In this document: piece after piece, positions 18,526 through 26,998 of the stretch
Layout: every line of letters begins with the position of its first letter
Numbering within the stretch: the stretch's first letter is position 1
Assembly (NCBI RefSeq): GCF_023015905.1
Contig: NZ_JALKBD010000009.1
Location: 1 to 64,000, forward strand
Length of the DNA stretch: 64,000 bases
Direction of reading: 5' to 3'
Source of the DNA: Arenibacter sp. F20364
GTDB taxonomy: Bacteria; Bacteroidota; Bacteroidia; Flavobacteriales; Flavobacteriaceae
Made by a program: the position numbers and the translations under genes
The notes under the pieces: generated by a model
The model's input: the letters and a program-made list of their open reading frames with translations, nothing else
Told to the model about the DNA's origin: nothing
Databases searched by the model: none

Positions 18526-19133
18526 GCTTTAATATGCTTTAGATTTTCATCATAATACGCTAATAAATCCAATACCAAATCCATCCTAGCCCGCTTTAAT
18601 CTCTGACTTACTGCTGACTGTCTAATCTTTAATTGATCAGCAACCTCCTGTTGGGAAGCATTTGGTTTTGTCAGGGCTAAACTCACCATTTGCGCTGAAA
18701 CGGTAGACCAATCGTCCATAAAATGCAAAGCAAGTTTCAACATGAGGTTAAAAGTGTTATCCTTATCATCATCGCCAGTGACAATGGCCAAATTGAGCTT
18801 TTGCTCCTTTAAGGTTTCAAAAATCCTTCCGGAACGCTGGTAGGCCTTTCCATTGGACTGACTTACACTACTGCCAACAAACGTTTCGGACCCCAGTCCT
18901 ATCCCCATTCTTACATCCAAATTTTTAATGGATTTAATGAGGGCCTTAATTTGGATTGCCATCGACAAGGCTCTTTCCGGGGTTGTTCTTATTTGAAATT
19001 CATCACCCCTATAAATCTCCCAATCATTGGGTGTTTCCCCCTGTTGACCAAGATATGGCTTTAGAACATCCATCCATTCCGAGGCTGCATATTGGTCGGA
19101 ATTAATTATATCTCCAGTTATTATAGCTACCAT
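18522..19133 (-). CDS. SatD family protein with C-terminal HTH
   Basis: A 203-residue cytosolic protein. Residues 1-140 match the SatD family: MVAIITGDIINSDQY at the start, WEIYRGDEFQI around 40, and VRMGIGLGSE around 80. The last 60 residues look like a sigma-70-region-4/LuxR-type helix-turn-helix (SQQEVADQLKIRQSAVSQRL), so DNA binding is likely. The biochemical role of SatD is not established. It is the first gene of a coupled pair with DUF3307. Immediately upstream lies an array of 28-bp-spaced repeats that could be its own operator. Confidence 0.85.
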   Translation of the reverse strand: MVAIITGDIINSDQYAASEWMDVLKPYLGQQGETPNDWEIYRGDEFQIRTTPERALSMAIQIKALIKSIKNLDVRMGIGLGSETFVGSSVSQSNGKAYQRSGRIFETLKEQKLNLAIVTGDDDKDNTFNLMLKLALHFMDDWSTVSAQMVSLALTKPNASQQEVADQLKIRQSAVSQRLKRARMDLVLDLLAYYDENLKHIKA

Positions 19134-19134
19134 A

Positions 19135-19211
19135 TATAAGTTAAAATGCTAATATATAAAAATATAAGCTAAAATACTAATAATTTAGCTTATAAGTTAA
19201 ATAACTTATAA
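19135..19211. promoter_or_regulatory. Array of 28-bp-periodic repeats upstream of satD (probable operators)
   Basis: The 11-mer TATAAGyTAAA occurs at 19135, 19163 and 19191, exactly 28 bases apart. The first two copies agree over 18 of 20 bases. Inverted copies (TTTAGCTTATA at 19184, TAACTTATA at 19202) make the right-hand site an 18-bp near-perfect palindrome, TTTAgCTTATAAGtTAAA. The array begins 2 bases upstream of the satD start codon and fills the gap to the next gene. Such spacing, close to 2.7 helical turns, suggests several bound proteins. Confidence 0.7.
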
Positions 19212-19219
19212 AACCATCA

Positions 19220-19672
19220 CTAAAACCAACGACGAACCATCACACAATACTTTTGATACTCCTTTCCGAATTTATTCGTCAATGTCTCCTCCTCGGGTAT
19301 GATCTGAAAGGTATTCATATAATAGACAAATCCAGCTGCCAATAATGTATTAAAGGCGTTCCCCAGATACAGTCCCCAGCTCAAAAGAAGCAACAACAAT
19401 GCTAAATACATAGGATTCCTTGAATATTGATATAGCCCCCCAGTAACCAATTTGGATACTTTTGAGGGGCTACGGGGATCAATACTGGTTTTGGAACCAA
19501 AAAATTGAACCAATGCAACAACCCCAATTAAAAATGCAAGAAAAAAAAGTGCATACATTAGGTAATTTCTTCCAAAAAAATCAAAATAACCTACTGGCAA
19601 ATAGGTGGCTAAAAGATACATAAATAGCCCAAAAACAAAGGCGATAACAAGAGGTGGGATTTTTAACTTCAT
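19220..19672 (-). CDS. Isoprenylcysteine-methyltransferase-like membrane protein
   Basis: A 150-residue membrane protein of the ICMT/phospholipid-methyltransferase fold, with about four helices. The SAM-binding signature is clear near residues 78-95: LVTGGLYQYSRNPMYLALLL, followed by EEETLTNKFGKEYQKYC (the EExxLxxxFGxxYxxY motif). These proteins use SAM to methylate a lipid or thiol at the membrane; the substrate here is unknown. It stands alone upstream of the satD repeat array, transcribed in the same direction as satD. Confidence 0.88.
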   Translation of the reverse strand: MKLKIPPLVIAFVFGLFMYLLATYLPVGYFDFFGRNYLMYALFFLAFLIGVVALVQFFGSKTSIDPRSPSKVSKLVTGGLYQYSRNPMYLALLLLLLSWGLYLGNAFNTLLAAGFVYYMNTFQIIPEEETLTNKFGKEYQKYCVMVRRWF

Positions 19673-19780
19673 AGAAAATAAAATGATAAGGAAATAAAAT
19701 TACTACTTTTAGACATTTAAAATCAATTTGCCCCGTAAGATTATCTAACCCGAATATAAAGAACTCTAAATTTACCTATA

Positions 19781-20371
19781 ATGCAATTGGTATTTGCCAC
19801 ACACAATCCCAACAAACTAAAAGAAGTACAAATCCTATTTCCCAAGGAAATAGAACTACTGTCTTTGAAGGACATTGGCTGCATGGATGAAATTCCAGAA
19901 ACCGCAAACGATTTGGAGGGCAACGCAACCATTAAAGCCAATTTTGTTACAGAAAATTACGGTTACCCCTGTTTTGCCGACGATACAGGGCTTTTAGTGG
20001 ATGGTTTGGATGGGGCGCCAGGGGTATATTCTGCACGATATGCGGGCGAACAAAAAAACGCCGATGACAATATGGACAAATTATTGCTCCAATTAAAAAA
20101 TAAAACTAACAGATCGGCGCATTTCAAAACTGTTATCGCCTTAAATCTTAACCATGAACAATTCCTTTTCAAAGGAATTGTTCATGGAGAAATAACCCCT
20201 CAAAAAAAAGGTGGAAAAGGTTTTGGATACGACCCTATTTTTAAGCCCAACGGCTATGATAAAACTTTTGCCGAATTGCCTATTTCCGAAAAAAACAAAA
20301 TAAGCCACAGGGCCAAAGCAATACAACAATTACTTGCATTTTTCAAAAACCAACCCCATGCCAACAAATAA
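19781..20371 (+). CDS. rdgB: Non-canonical purine NTP pyrophosphatase (RdgB/HAM1)
   Basis: A 196-residue Ham1-fold enzyme that hydrolyses dITP, ITP and XTP to their monophosphates and keeps deaminated purines out of DNA. Diagnostic segments: FATHNPNKLKEV (residues 4-15), CFADDTGLLVDGLDGAPGVYSARYAG, GFGYDPIF, and the C-terminal SHRAKA. Length is typical. The next gene starts 14 bases inside its end, so they form one transcription unit. Confidence 0.96.
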   Translation: MQLVFATHNPNKLKEVQILFPKEIELLSLKDIGCMDEIPETANDLEGNATIKANFVTENYGYPCFADDTGLLVDGLDGAPGVYSARYAGEQKNADDNMDKLLLQLKNKTNRSAHFKTVIALNLNHEQFLFKGIVHGEITPQKKGGKGFGYDPIFKPNGYDKTFAELPISEKNKISHRAKAIQQLLAFFKNQPHANK

Positions 20372-21008
20372 GTCCGAAGAAATACCTCTAACCGGAACAG
20401 CCCCAAAAATGATTCAGCGCACGGAAACTATCGGAGGAATATTAATAGCTGCATTTGCCGCCTTACTGGCCATTGCAGAACTTGTAAACAACAATCTGGA
20501 AGAACAGATGATGATTGCCCACAGCCAATTTGTAAACTACTCCAATTGGTACCAATCCAAAAGTATAAAACAAAGCCTAAAAGAAAGTGAACTTGATTAT
20601 TTGAATGCCTTATTGGAAACGGGAATTATACCGGACGATAAAAATAAGAACATTACTACCAAAATAGCCCAGACCAAAAGCATGGTCCTGAAATACGAAG
20701 CGGAAAAAACTGAAATTCTGGTTGGTTCATCCAATGTTCCAAGACAACATTGGGCACAAGACCTTGATGGGGAAATGGGAAAAATTGTGGGAATAAACCA
20801 GTGGGAAGAACTTACTCAAAATTACGAAACTGCGACCCATAAATTCGACTTGGGAAAGTTATTGTTTCAAATATGTATCGTCCTAGGTGCAGTTTGCATT
20901 ATAATTAGGGATAATAAAAAATTACAGAAAAATTTTATTGTACTTATGTTGGTTTTTGGCACCATAGGAATTCTAATTTCCGTATACGGTTTTATCTTGG
21001 CTCCCTAA
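20358..21008 (+). CDS. DUF4337-like membrane protein
   Basis: A 216-residue protein with one membrane helix near the N-terminus (GGILIAAFAALLAIAELVNNN), a ~120-residue soluble helical part, and two membrane helices at the C-terminus. This layout and the sequence SQFVNYSNWYQSKSIKQ fit DUF4337, whose function is unknown. The start chosen is the ATG overlapping the rdgB stop by 14 bases; an in-frame codon 8 positions upstream would only lengthen the overlap. It probably depends on rdgB translation. Confidence 0.75.
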   Translation: MPTNKSEEIPLTGTAPKMIQRTETIGGILIAAFAALLAIAELVNNNLEEQMMIAHSQFVNYSNWYQSKSIKQSLKESELDYLNALLETGIIPDDKNKNITTKIAQTKSMVLKYEAEKTEILVGSSNVPRQHWAQDLDGEMGKIVGINQWEELTQNYETATHKFDLGKLLFQICIVLGAVCIIIRDNKKLQKNFIVLMLVFGTIGILISVYGFILAP

Positions 21009-21051
21009 AAACCGCCTTCAAAATAAAATATTTTAATTAAAAAATTAGCAG

Positions 21052-21059
21052 TACCTTTG
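21052..21059 (+). promoter_or_regulatory. Predicted -7 promoter element of the DEAD-box helicase gene
   Basis: TACCTTTG matches TAnnTTTG perfectly. It predicts a start near 21065 and an untranslated leader of ~105 bases, unusually long and highly structured for this window. No clear -33 TTG is seen. Confidence 0.6.
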
Positions 21060-21090
21060 CCGCTTCAATTAACGCCGCTGGTATAGCATG

Positions 21091-21172
21091 TGTTGCGCTG
21101 AGTCTAAATAGGTTATAAAGAATAATCGCTCTATGCAACATACATATTTGCGATTATTTATAACATATTATG
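21091..21172 (+). promoter_or_regulatory. Folded 5' leader of the DEAD-box helicase mRNA
   Basis: GTTATAAA-GAA-TAATCGC (21112-21129) pairs with GCGATTATTTATAAC (21150-21164). This gives 8 + 7 bp with only a 3-base bulge, and the lower stem ends 6 bases before the ATG. The 20-base loop contains GCAACA (21135-21140), which is complementary to TGTTGC (21091-21096) upstream of the stem, allowing a pseudoknot or an alternative fold. The translation start is therefore held beside a stable but AU-rich stem, as in temperature- or self-regulated leaders. Confidence 0.65.
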
Positions 21173-22963
21173 ACAAAATTTGAAGCATTGGGGCTAAAGC
21201 AGTCCCTATTAAATGCTATTTCTGATTTGGGGTTTGAATCACCTTCAGAAGTACAGGAAAAAGCCATTCCAATCTTATTGGAAAGTGAAACCGATTTAGT
21301 GGCCTTGGCCCAAACGGGAACAGGTAAAACCGCAGCATTTGGATTCCCATTAATTCAAAAAATACATAGCGATAGTAGAACCACACAGGGGTTGATCCTA
21401 TCCCCTACCCGCGAGCTTTGCTTGCAGATCACCAATGAACTTCAGCTATACTCCAAGTATGAAAAAGGGGTTAATGTTGTAGCTATTTATGGAGGTGCAA
21501 GTATTACCGATCAGGCCAGACAAATAAAAAGGGGGGCACAAATAGTGGTAGCTACCCCCGGTAGAATGAAAGACATGATAGGCCGTGGTTTGGTAGATAT
21601 TTCCAAAATTGATTACTGTATTTTGGACGAGGCAGACGAAATGCTGAATATGGGCTTTTTTGAGGATATTAAGGATATTCTTTCGAACACTCCACAGGAT
21701 AAATCTACCTGGCTCTTCTCAGCCACCATGCCAAAGGAGGTATCTGTGATTGCCAAGAAATTTATGCACAGTCCCAAAGAGATAACGGTAGGGACAAAGA
21801 ATTCTGGAGCAACTACGGTACAACACGAATACTATGTGGTGGGTGGCCGTGATCGTTACCCCGCCCTTAAAAGACTTGCCGATACCAATCCAGACATATT
21901 CTCGGTGATTTTCTGCAGAACTAAAAGGGACACTCAAAAGGTAGCCGAAAAATTGATCGAAGACGGTTATAATGCAGGTGCATTGCACGGGGATTTAAGT
22001 CAGAACCAGAGGGATTTGGTAATGAACTCGTTCCGAAAAAAACAAATACAAATGTTGGTTGCTACGGATGTAGCTGCACGAGGTATTGATGTTGATGATA
22101 TTACTCATGTTATCAATTACCAACTACCGGATGAAATAGAGACCTATACCCACCGTAGCGGACGAACAGGAAGAGCTGGTAAATCAGGAATCTCCATGGT
22201 GATCGTTACGAGAAGTGAGCTTAGGAAAATCAAGGCCATCGAAAATAAAATTCAACAAGATTTTATTTCCAAAAAAATTCCGACAGGAATGGAAATATGT
22301 GAAATACAGCTCTACCATTTGGCCAACAAAATAAAGGACACCAAGATTAACAAGGAAGTGGACAACTACTTGCCTGCTATAAATGATGTGCTTCAAGGTA
22401 TTGACCGCGAAGAACTTATCAAAAAAATAGTGTCGGTAGAATTTACGCGTTTCTTTAATTACTACAACAAAACAAAAGATCTAAACACCTCCGATTCGGG
22501 TGATCGTTCAGAAAGAGGAAGGTCCAGGGATGGTGATAGCCGTATCCCAGCTGACGGAAACGTAAGATATTTTATCAATGTAGGAGAAAAGGATGGTTAT
22601 GACTGGATGTCTTTAAAGGATTTCCTAAGGGACACCGTTAATTTAGGCAAGGACGATATTTTTAAGGTTGATGTAAAGGACAGTTTTTCTTTCTTTAATA
22701 CAGACGCAGCCGCAACTGAAGCAATATTAAAAACCTTCACTGAATTCAAGGTAGACGGCAGATTTGTCAATGTTGAAGTATCTAAAAACCCCGGAGGGGG
22801 CGGTGGCCGAGGAAGACGGGACAGAAGTAGAAGTGGCGGAGGCCGGGATTCCAGGGACAGCGACAGAAATAAAGGGCGTAGAAGAGATAGAAGCTCGTCC
22901 AAAGGAAACTCCACAAGTAGCTCAGGAAAAAGAAGATCTAAAAGAAAAAGTGATTTCTTTTAG
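21170..22963 (+). CDS. deaD: ATP-dependent DEAD-box RNA helicase (DeaD/CsdA-like)
   Basis: A 597-residue RNA helicase, likely acting in ribosome assembly and mRNA unwinding in the cold. The N-terminal core shows the Q-motif region (FEALGLKQ, PSEVQEKAIP), Walker A AQTGTGKT (47-54), ILDEADEMLNMGF, LFSATMP, and HRSGRTGRAGKSG. Around 460-535 there is a DbpA-type RNA-binding domain (RYFINVGEKDGYDW... DGRFVNVEVSKN). The tail is a low-complexity RGG/RSR-rich stretch, common in Bacteroidota versions. The long structured leader and a UUCG terminator make it a monocistronic regulated unit. Confidence 0.94.
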   Translation: MTKFEALGLKQSLLNAISDLGFESPSEVQEKAIPILLESETDLVALAQTGTGKTAAFGFPLIQKIHSDSRTTQGLILSPTRELCLQITNELQLYSKYEKGVNVVAIYGGASITDQARQIKRGAQIVVATPGRMKDMIGRGLVDISKIDYCILDEADEMLNMGFFEDIKDILSNTPQDKSTWLFSATMPKEVSVIAKKFMHSPKEITVGTKNSGATTVQHEYYVVGGRDRYPALKRLADTNPDIFSVIFCRTKRDTQKVAEKLIEDGYNAGALHGDLSQNQRDLVMNSFRKKQIQMLVATDVAARGIDVDDITHVINYQLPDEIETYTHRSGRTGRAGKSGISMVIVTRSELRKIKAIENKIQQDFISKKIPTGMEICEIQLYHLANKIKDTKINKEVDNYLPAINDVLQGIDREELIKKIVSVEFTRFFNYYNKTKDLNTSDSGDRSERGRSRDGDSRIPADGNVRYFINVGEKDGYDWMSLKDFLRDTVNLGKDDIFKVDVKDSFSFFNTDAAATEAILKTFTEFKVDGRFVNVEVSKNPGGGGGRGRRDRSRSGGGRDSRDSDRNKGRRRDRSSSKGNSTSSSGKRRSKRKSDFF

Positions 22964-22976
22964 TTAATTGTATATT

Positions 22977-23004
22977 AAAAAAATACGCTTCGGCGTATTT
23001 TTTT
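22977..23004 (+). terminator. UUCG-loop terminator of deaD
   Basis: AAAAAAATACGC, loop TTCG, GCGTATTTTTTT: a 12-bp perfect stem with the extra-stable tetraloop and U-run. It would work in both directions. Confidence 0.95.
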
Positions 23005-23040
23005 AGTTAGTTTACCAATTATAATCATCGAATTTATTTA

Positions 23041-23820
23041 ATGAAAAATTATTTCCTACCCCTATTCCTTTTAATTGTCTCTTTTGGATACTCCCAGGAA
23101 GACAATAATGAAGAAGAGGTGAAACAATTGAAAGCTGTTGTCCAAAATGCCCAAACAGACCAACCGATGGAAAGTGTTCATGTGGTGAACTTAAACCAAG
23201 TAGTGGGTACTATTACCAATGAAAAAGGAGAGTTCAATATTCCAGCAAAGGTCAACGATACCCTGTACATTACATTTTTAGGGTTTAAATCGCAAAAAGT
23301 GAGGGTTACCAACGATATGTTCAAATTTAAGGGGACAAAAATTTCCCTTACGGAATTGGCATATGCGTTGGAAGAAGTAATCGTTAGGCCCTACTCCCTA
23401 ACGGGCTATTTGGAAATAGATGTGAAGAACCTGCCCCTGAACAATGCATTCCAATATAGTATTTCTGGATTGTCCGTTGGTTATGAAGCTGGGAATAAGA
23501 ATCCCAGCGCAGTTACCAAGGTATTGGGTGCCATACTTAATCCAGCGGATTTGTTGCGGAATTTATTCGGCAAAAAACCCAACCAAATGCGCAAACTAAG
23601 ACAAATGAAGGAAGACGATCAAATTAGGGATCTTTTGGCCTCGAAATTTGATAGGGAAACTTTAACCGAGTTACTGCAATTGGAAAAGGTAGATATTGAG
23701 GATATTCTTAATAATTGCAATTACTCCAAATCCTTTATTACCACGGCCAATGATCTTCAAATATTGGATGCCATTAGTAGCTGCTACGAAGAATATAAGG
23801 TCTTAAACAGGAAAAAGTAA
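23041..23820 (+). CDS. Secreted protein with carboxypeptidase-regulatory-like domain
   Basis: A 259-residue exported protein with signal peptide (LFLLIVSFGYSQ). A CarboxypepD_reg-like beta-sandwich covers about residues 30-115: KAVVQNAQTDQPMESVHVVN, then GTITNEKGEFNIPAK and YITFLGFKSQKV. The rest is helical and charged (PNQMRKLRQMKEDD, TELLQLEKVDIEDIL), with no barrel, so it is not itself a TonB receptor. Such proteins sit in the periplasm or at the outer membrane in Bacteroidota; function is unknown. It follows the deaD terminator and precedes the amylase with ~140 bases between. Confidence 0.82.
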   Translation: MKNYFLPLFLLIVSFGYSQEDNNEEEVKQLKAVVQNAQTDQPMESVHVVNLNQVVGTITNEKGEFNIPAKVNDTLYITFLGFKSQKVRVTNDMFKFKGTKISLTELAYALEEVIVRPYSLTGYLEIDVKNLPLNNAFQYSISGLSVGYEAGNKNPSAVTKVLGAILNPADLLRNLFGKKPNQMRKLRQMKEDDQIRDLLASKFDRETLTELLQLEKVDIEDILNNCNYSKSFITTANDLQILDAISSCYEEYKVLNRKK

Positions 23821-23960
23821 CCCTGACTATATTCACTATTGGCAATGCTCCCTGTGCCTATTAAATCAATATTTTCATTCAAGGCTTCATTGGGGTTTTG
23901 GGTTAAAATAAATTTTCTTTTACCATCATCATTTTATAGCTTTAAGGAAAATTGAAGCTA

Positions 23961-25655
23961 ATGAAAAAGCGACTTCTTCTTGCCGTGCTTTTGATATTTT
24001 TTTTATCCTGCAAAGAGAATAAAAATGAAGTAGTAAAGGAAGCCGTTACCACTTTGGAACTGTCCCACAAAAGCGAATTGAAAGCGCCTTTTTTCTGGGA
24101 TGCCGCCAATATTTACTTTCTGCTCACCGATCGTTTTTTCAACGGTGACACCTTAAACGACCTTACCCTAAATAGAACCAAGGAAACAGCTGTGCTAAGG
24201 GGTTTTATAGGAGGCGATATCCAAGGAATAACCCAAAAAATAAATGAAGGCTATTTCACGGATTTGGGTGTCAATGCCATTTGGTTTAGCCCTATAGTTG
24301 AGCAAATCCATGATAATGTAGATGAAGGAACGGGAAGTACTTATGGATATCATGGTTATTGGACCAAGGATTGGACAGCACTGGACCCCAATTTTGGTTC
24401 AAAAAAAGATTTGGAAATACTTGTTAAAACTGCACATGAAAATGGCATCAGAATATTGATGGATATAGTGCTGAACCACACTGGCCCCGTAACCGACATA
24501 GACCCAGTTTGGCCAGAAGAATGGGTGCATACAGGTCCAATTTGTGAATTCACCAATTATGAGAATACAACCAATTGCACATTGGTGAAAAACTTACCAG
24601 ATATTGTTACAGCATCAGATGTTGCTGTAGAACTTCCAGATGCCCTGTTGGCAAAATGGAAGGAAGAAGGGCGATTAAGCAGCGAACTGGACGAACTGCA
24701 AGTTTTTTTTGATCGCACCGAATACCCTAGGGCACCCCGATTCTATATTATTAAGTGGCTCACCGACTATGTAAACGATTTGGGAATAGACGGTTTTAGG
24801 GTTGATACAGCAAAACATGTGGATGAAAAAACCTGGAAGGAATTATACAGCGAAGCTTCCCATGCTTTTAGCACCTGGAAAAGGAAGCATCCTACAGAGG
24901 TCTTGGACGACAATCCCTTTTATATGGTAGGAGAGGTATATGGATATGGAATTTCCAGTGGTCGTGAATATGATTTTGGGGATAAAAAAGTGGATTATTT
25001 CGATAACGGGTTTCACAGTCTTATCAATTTTGAATTAAAGGATGATGCCAACATGGATTACGAAGCTATATTCAGTAAGTACAGCAACCTGCTGTATACC
25101 GAATTGGAAGGAAGAAGTGTACTCAACTACCTTACTTCACACGATGATAGCAAGCCTTATGACAAGGAAAGAAAAAACCCATATCGCTCAGCAAATGTAT
25201 TATTGCTAACTCCGGGAGCCTCGCAAATTTACTATGGGGACGAGTCTTTACGGAATTTGACCATTGAGGGCGCCCAAGGTGATGCAACCCTGAGATCTTT
25301 TATGAACTGGGGAGAATTGGATAGTATTCCAATGAATAGGCAGGTATTGGGTTATTGGCAAAAACTGGGGAAGTTTAGAAGCAATCATCCCGCAATAGGG
25401 GCTGGTAGACACAAAAGGCTCTCCAAAAATCCGTATGTTTTTAGCAGATCCTATTCAAATGGGGAATTTAAGGACAAGGTCGTTGTTGGCTTAGAACTTC
25501 CCAAGGGCAAAAAATTCCTTTGGGTAAAAGGCTTTTTCGGAGATGGAACTAAATTACACGAGGCTTTTTCAGACACCGTGGTTACCGTAGAAAACGGCCA
25601 AGTTTTCCTAAAAAATGACTTTGATATTGCATTGCTGGAATTGGCCAAGAACTAA
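23961..25655 (+). CDS. GH13 alpha-amylase family lipoprotein
   Basis: A 564-residue exported glycoside hydrolase. It starts with a lipoprotein signal (LLIFFLSC). The (beta/alpha)8 GH13 motifs are present: VNAIWFSPIVEQ, region I MDIVLNHTG, region II GFRVDTAKHVD with the nucleophile Asp, region III VGEVYG with the acid/base Glu, and region IV YLTSHDDSK. The C-terminal beta-domain is short. It should cleave alpha-1,4-glucans in the periplasm or at the surface. No SusC/SusD pair is next to it, so it is not a full starch-uptake locus. The ATG chosen is preceded by an in-frame TTG three codons earlier. Confidence 0.92.
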   Translation: MKKRLLLAVLLIFFLSCKENKNEVVKEAVTTLELSHKSELKAPFFWDAANIYFLLTDRFFNGDTLNDLTLNRTKETAVLRGFIGGDIQGITQKINEGYFTDLGVNAIWFSPIVEQIHDNVDEGTGSTYGYHGYWTKDWTALDPNFGSKKDLEILVKTAHENGIRILMDIVLNHTGPVTDIDPVWPEEWVHTGPICEFTNYENTTNCTLVKNLPDIVTASDVAVELPDALLAKWKEEGRLSSELDELQVFFDRTEYPRAPRFYIIKWLTDYVNDLGIDGFRVDTAKHVDEKTWKELYSEASHAFSTWKRKHPTEVLDDNPFYMVGEVYGYGISSGREYDFGDKKVDYFDNGFHSLINFELKDDANMDYEAIFSKYSNLLYTELEGRSVLNYLTSHDDSKPYDKERKNPYRSANVLLLTPGASQIYYGDESLRNLTIEGAQGDATLRSFMNWGELDSIPMNRQVLGYWQKLGKFRSNHPAIGAGRHKRLSKNPYVFSRSYSNGEFKDKVVVGLELPKGKKFLWVKGFFGDGTKLHEAFSDTVVTVENGQVFLKNDFDIALLELAKN

Positions 25656-25794
25656 CCCGTAGGTGCAATTGAACCTATTACATTGGGTCTTTAAATAAGT
25701 CAATTTAACTTTTTTACAAGATAATTTCTAAATATGTTTCCTAATTTCGTGCACTTCCCTTGTAGTGTTAAAAAATGATTCCAACAGACGTTAA

Positions 25795-26610
25795 ATGAAG
25801 TTCAACAGAAGACAATTTATCCTAAAACTTATTTTGGGCTCCATTAGTTTTGTAGTACTTGATTCTTTCTGGTTGGAGACCTATTTTGTAGAGTGGACAG
25901 AACATGATATTTCTGAAAAGGAATCCAATAAAATTAAGGCCATTCACCTAACCGATCTGCATTTGCACAGTATAAAATCGGTTCACAGATCTATTGCGGA
26001 CCGAATTAACGAGGAGCTGCCCGATGTCATTTTTTTCACAGGGGATTCTATAGAGCGAAACAAACACTTACCGGTTTTACATGATTTTCTAGGCTTAATT
26101 AATGTCAATATTCCCAAAATTGCCATTTTGGGCAATAAAGAATCTTCTGGCAGAGTTGAGTTGCAAAAACTAAAGGACATTTACGGGCATCATAATGGCA
26201 TTCTACTTATCAACGAAGCCTATCTATTCAAAACCAAAAACCGTGAAATTAACATTATCGGCTTGGACGACTTGGTGCATGGACATCCTGATTTTAAAAA
26301 GTCCACAGAAGATATAGACAAATCGTTACCAACAGTCGTTCTTAATCATTGTCCTGCTTATAGAGAGCAAATAGACCTTGTAAGCGTAGAACAAGAAATT
26401 AAACCTAAACTTATTCTTTCCGGGCATACCCATGGAGGTCAAGTAACATTTTTTGGAAGGCCTTTTTTTACACCGTATGGAAGTGGAAGTTATGTTAAAG
26501 GTTGGTACAACAATGAAATTTCACAAATGTACGTTTCCAAAGGAATAGGGACTACCATTTACCCAATACGCTTCGGAGCTAGGGCAGAAGCAAGTATTTT
26601 CTATCTCTAA
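25795..26610 (+). CDS. Metallophosphoesterase (YkuE/YaeI-like)
   Basis: A 271-residue calcineurin-like phosphoesterase with an N-terminal membrane anchor (LILGSISFVVLDSFWL) after a basic RRQF segment. Motifs: LTDLHLHS (D, H), TGDSIERN, LGNKES, NHCP and the C-terminal SGHTHGGQV. The third motif reads GNKE where most family members have GNHD/E or GNWE. Related enzymes cleave lipid or nucleotide phosphodiesters at the membrane; the substrate here is not known. Confidence 0.88.
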   Translation: MKFNRRQFILKLILGSISFVVLDSFWLETYFVEWTEHDISEKESNKIKAIHLTDLHLHSIKSVHRSIADRINEELPDVIFFTGDSIERNKHLPVLHDFLGLINVNIPKIAILGNKESSGRVELQKLKDIYGHHNGILLINEAYLFKTKNREINIIGLDDLVHGHPDFKKSTEDIDKSLPTVVLNHCPAYREQIDLVSVEQEIKPKLILSGHTHGGQVTFFGRPFFTPYGSGSYVKGWYNNEISQMYVSKGIGTTIYPIRFGARAEASIFYL

Positions 26611-26613
26611 TTT

Positions 26614-26991
26614 CTACTTTTGGGAATGCAACGCTATTCTGTTGCCTTCGGTATCTTTTATCAAAGCCATAAACCCATGGCCTTCGCCTATTTCCTTCTT
26701 TGGTTGCAAAATAGCTCCCCCAGCACCTTCTACCCTGTCCAACTCGCTGCTCAAATCTTTACATGAAAAATACAGTACTGGCCCCTTGGTGTCACTTGGA
26801 ATGTACATACTGTGCTGCACCAGCGACCCCATAGCACCAGATTTACCAGGTGCAGACGGAAACCAACCCATTATTAACCCATCCAATTCATGAATGGATA
26901 TAGCAACATTAAAGACCTCTTCATAGAATTTTTTAGCCCGCTCCATATCATTTACCGGAATTTCGAACCAGCCCACCATATTGCTTTCCAT
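26614..26991 (-). CDS. VOC family protein (glyoxalase-like fold)
   Basis: A 125-residue protein with two beta-alpha-beta-beta-beta modules of the vicinal-oxygen-chelate fold: MVGWFEIPVNDMERAKKFYEEVF at the start and GGAILQPKKEIGEGHGFMALIKDTEGNRIALH at the end. The family includes glyoxalase I, dioxygenases and resistance proteins; nothing here singles one out. It lies 7 bases after the SRPBCC gene, in one unit with it. Confidence 0.88.
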   Translation of the reverse strand: MESNMVGWFEIPVNDMERAKKFYEEVFNVAISIHELDGLIMGWFPSAPGKSGAMGSLVQHSMYIPSDTKGPVLYFSCKDLSSELDRVEGAGGAILQPKKEIGEGHGFMALIKDTEGNRIALHSQK

Positions 26992-26998
26992 ATTCCTA

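Noticed and set aside
22597-22914. Minus-strand frame rich in leucine, serine and proline opposite the deaD tail
   Set aside because: It mirrors the low-complexity RGG/RSR tail of the helicase.
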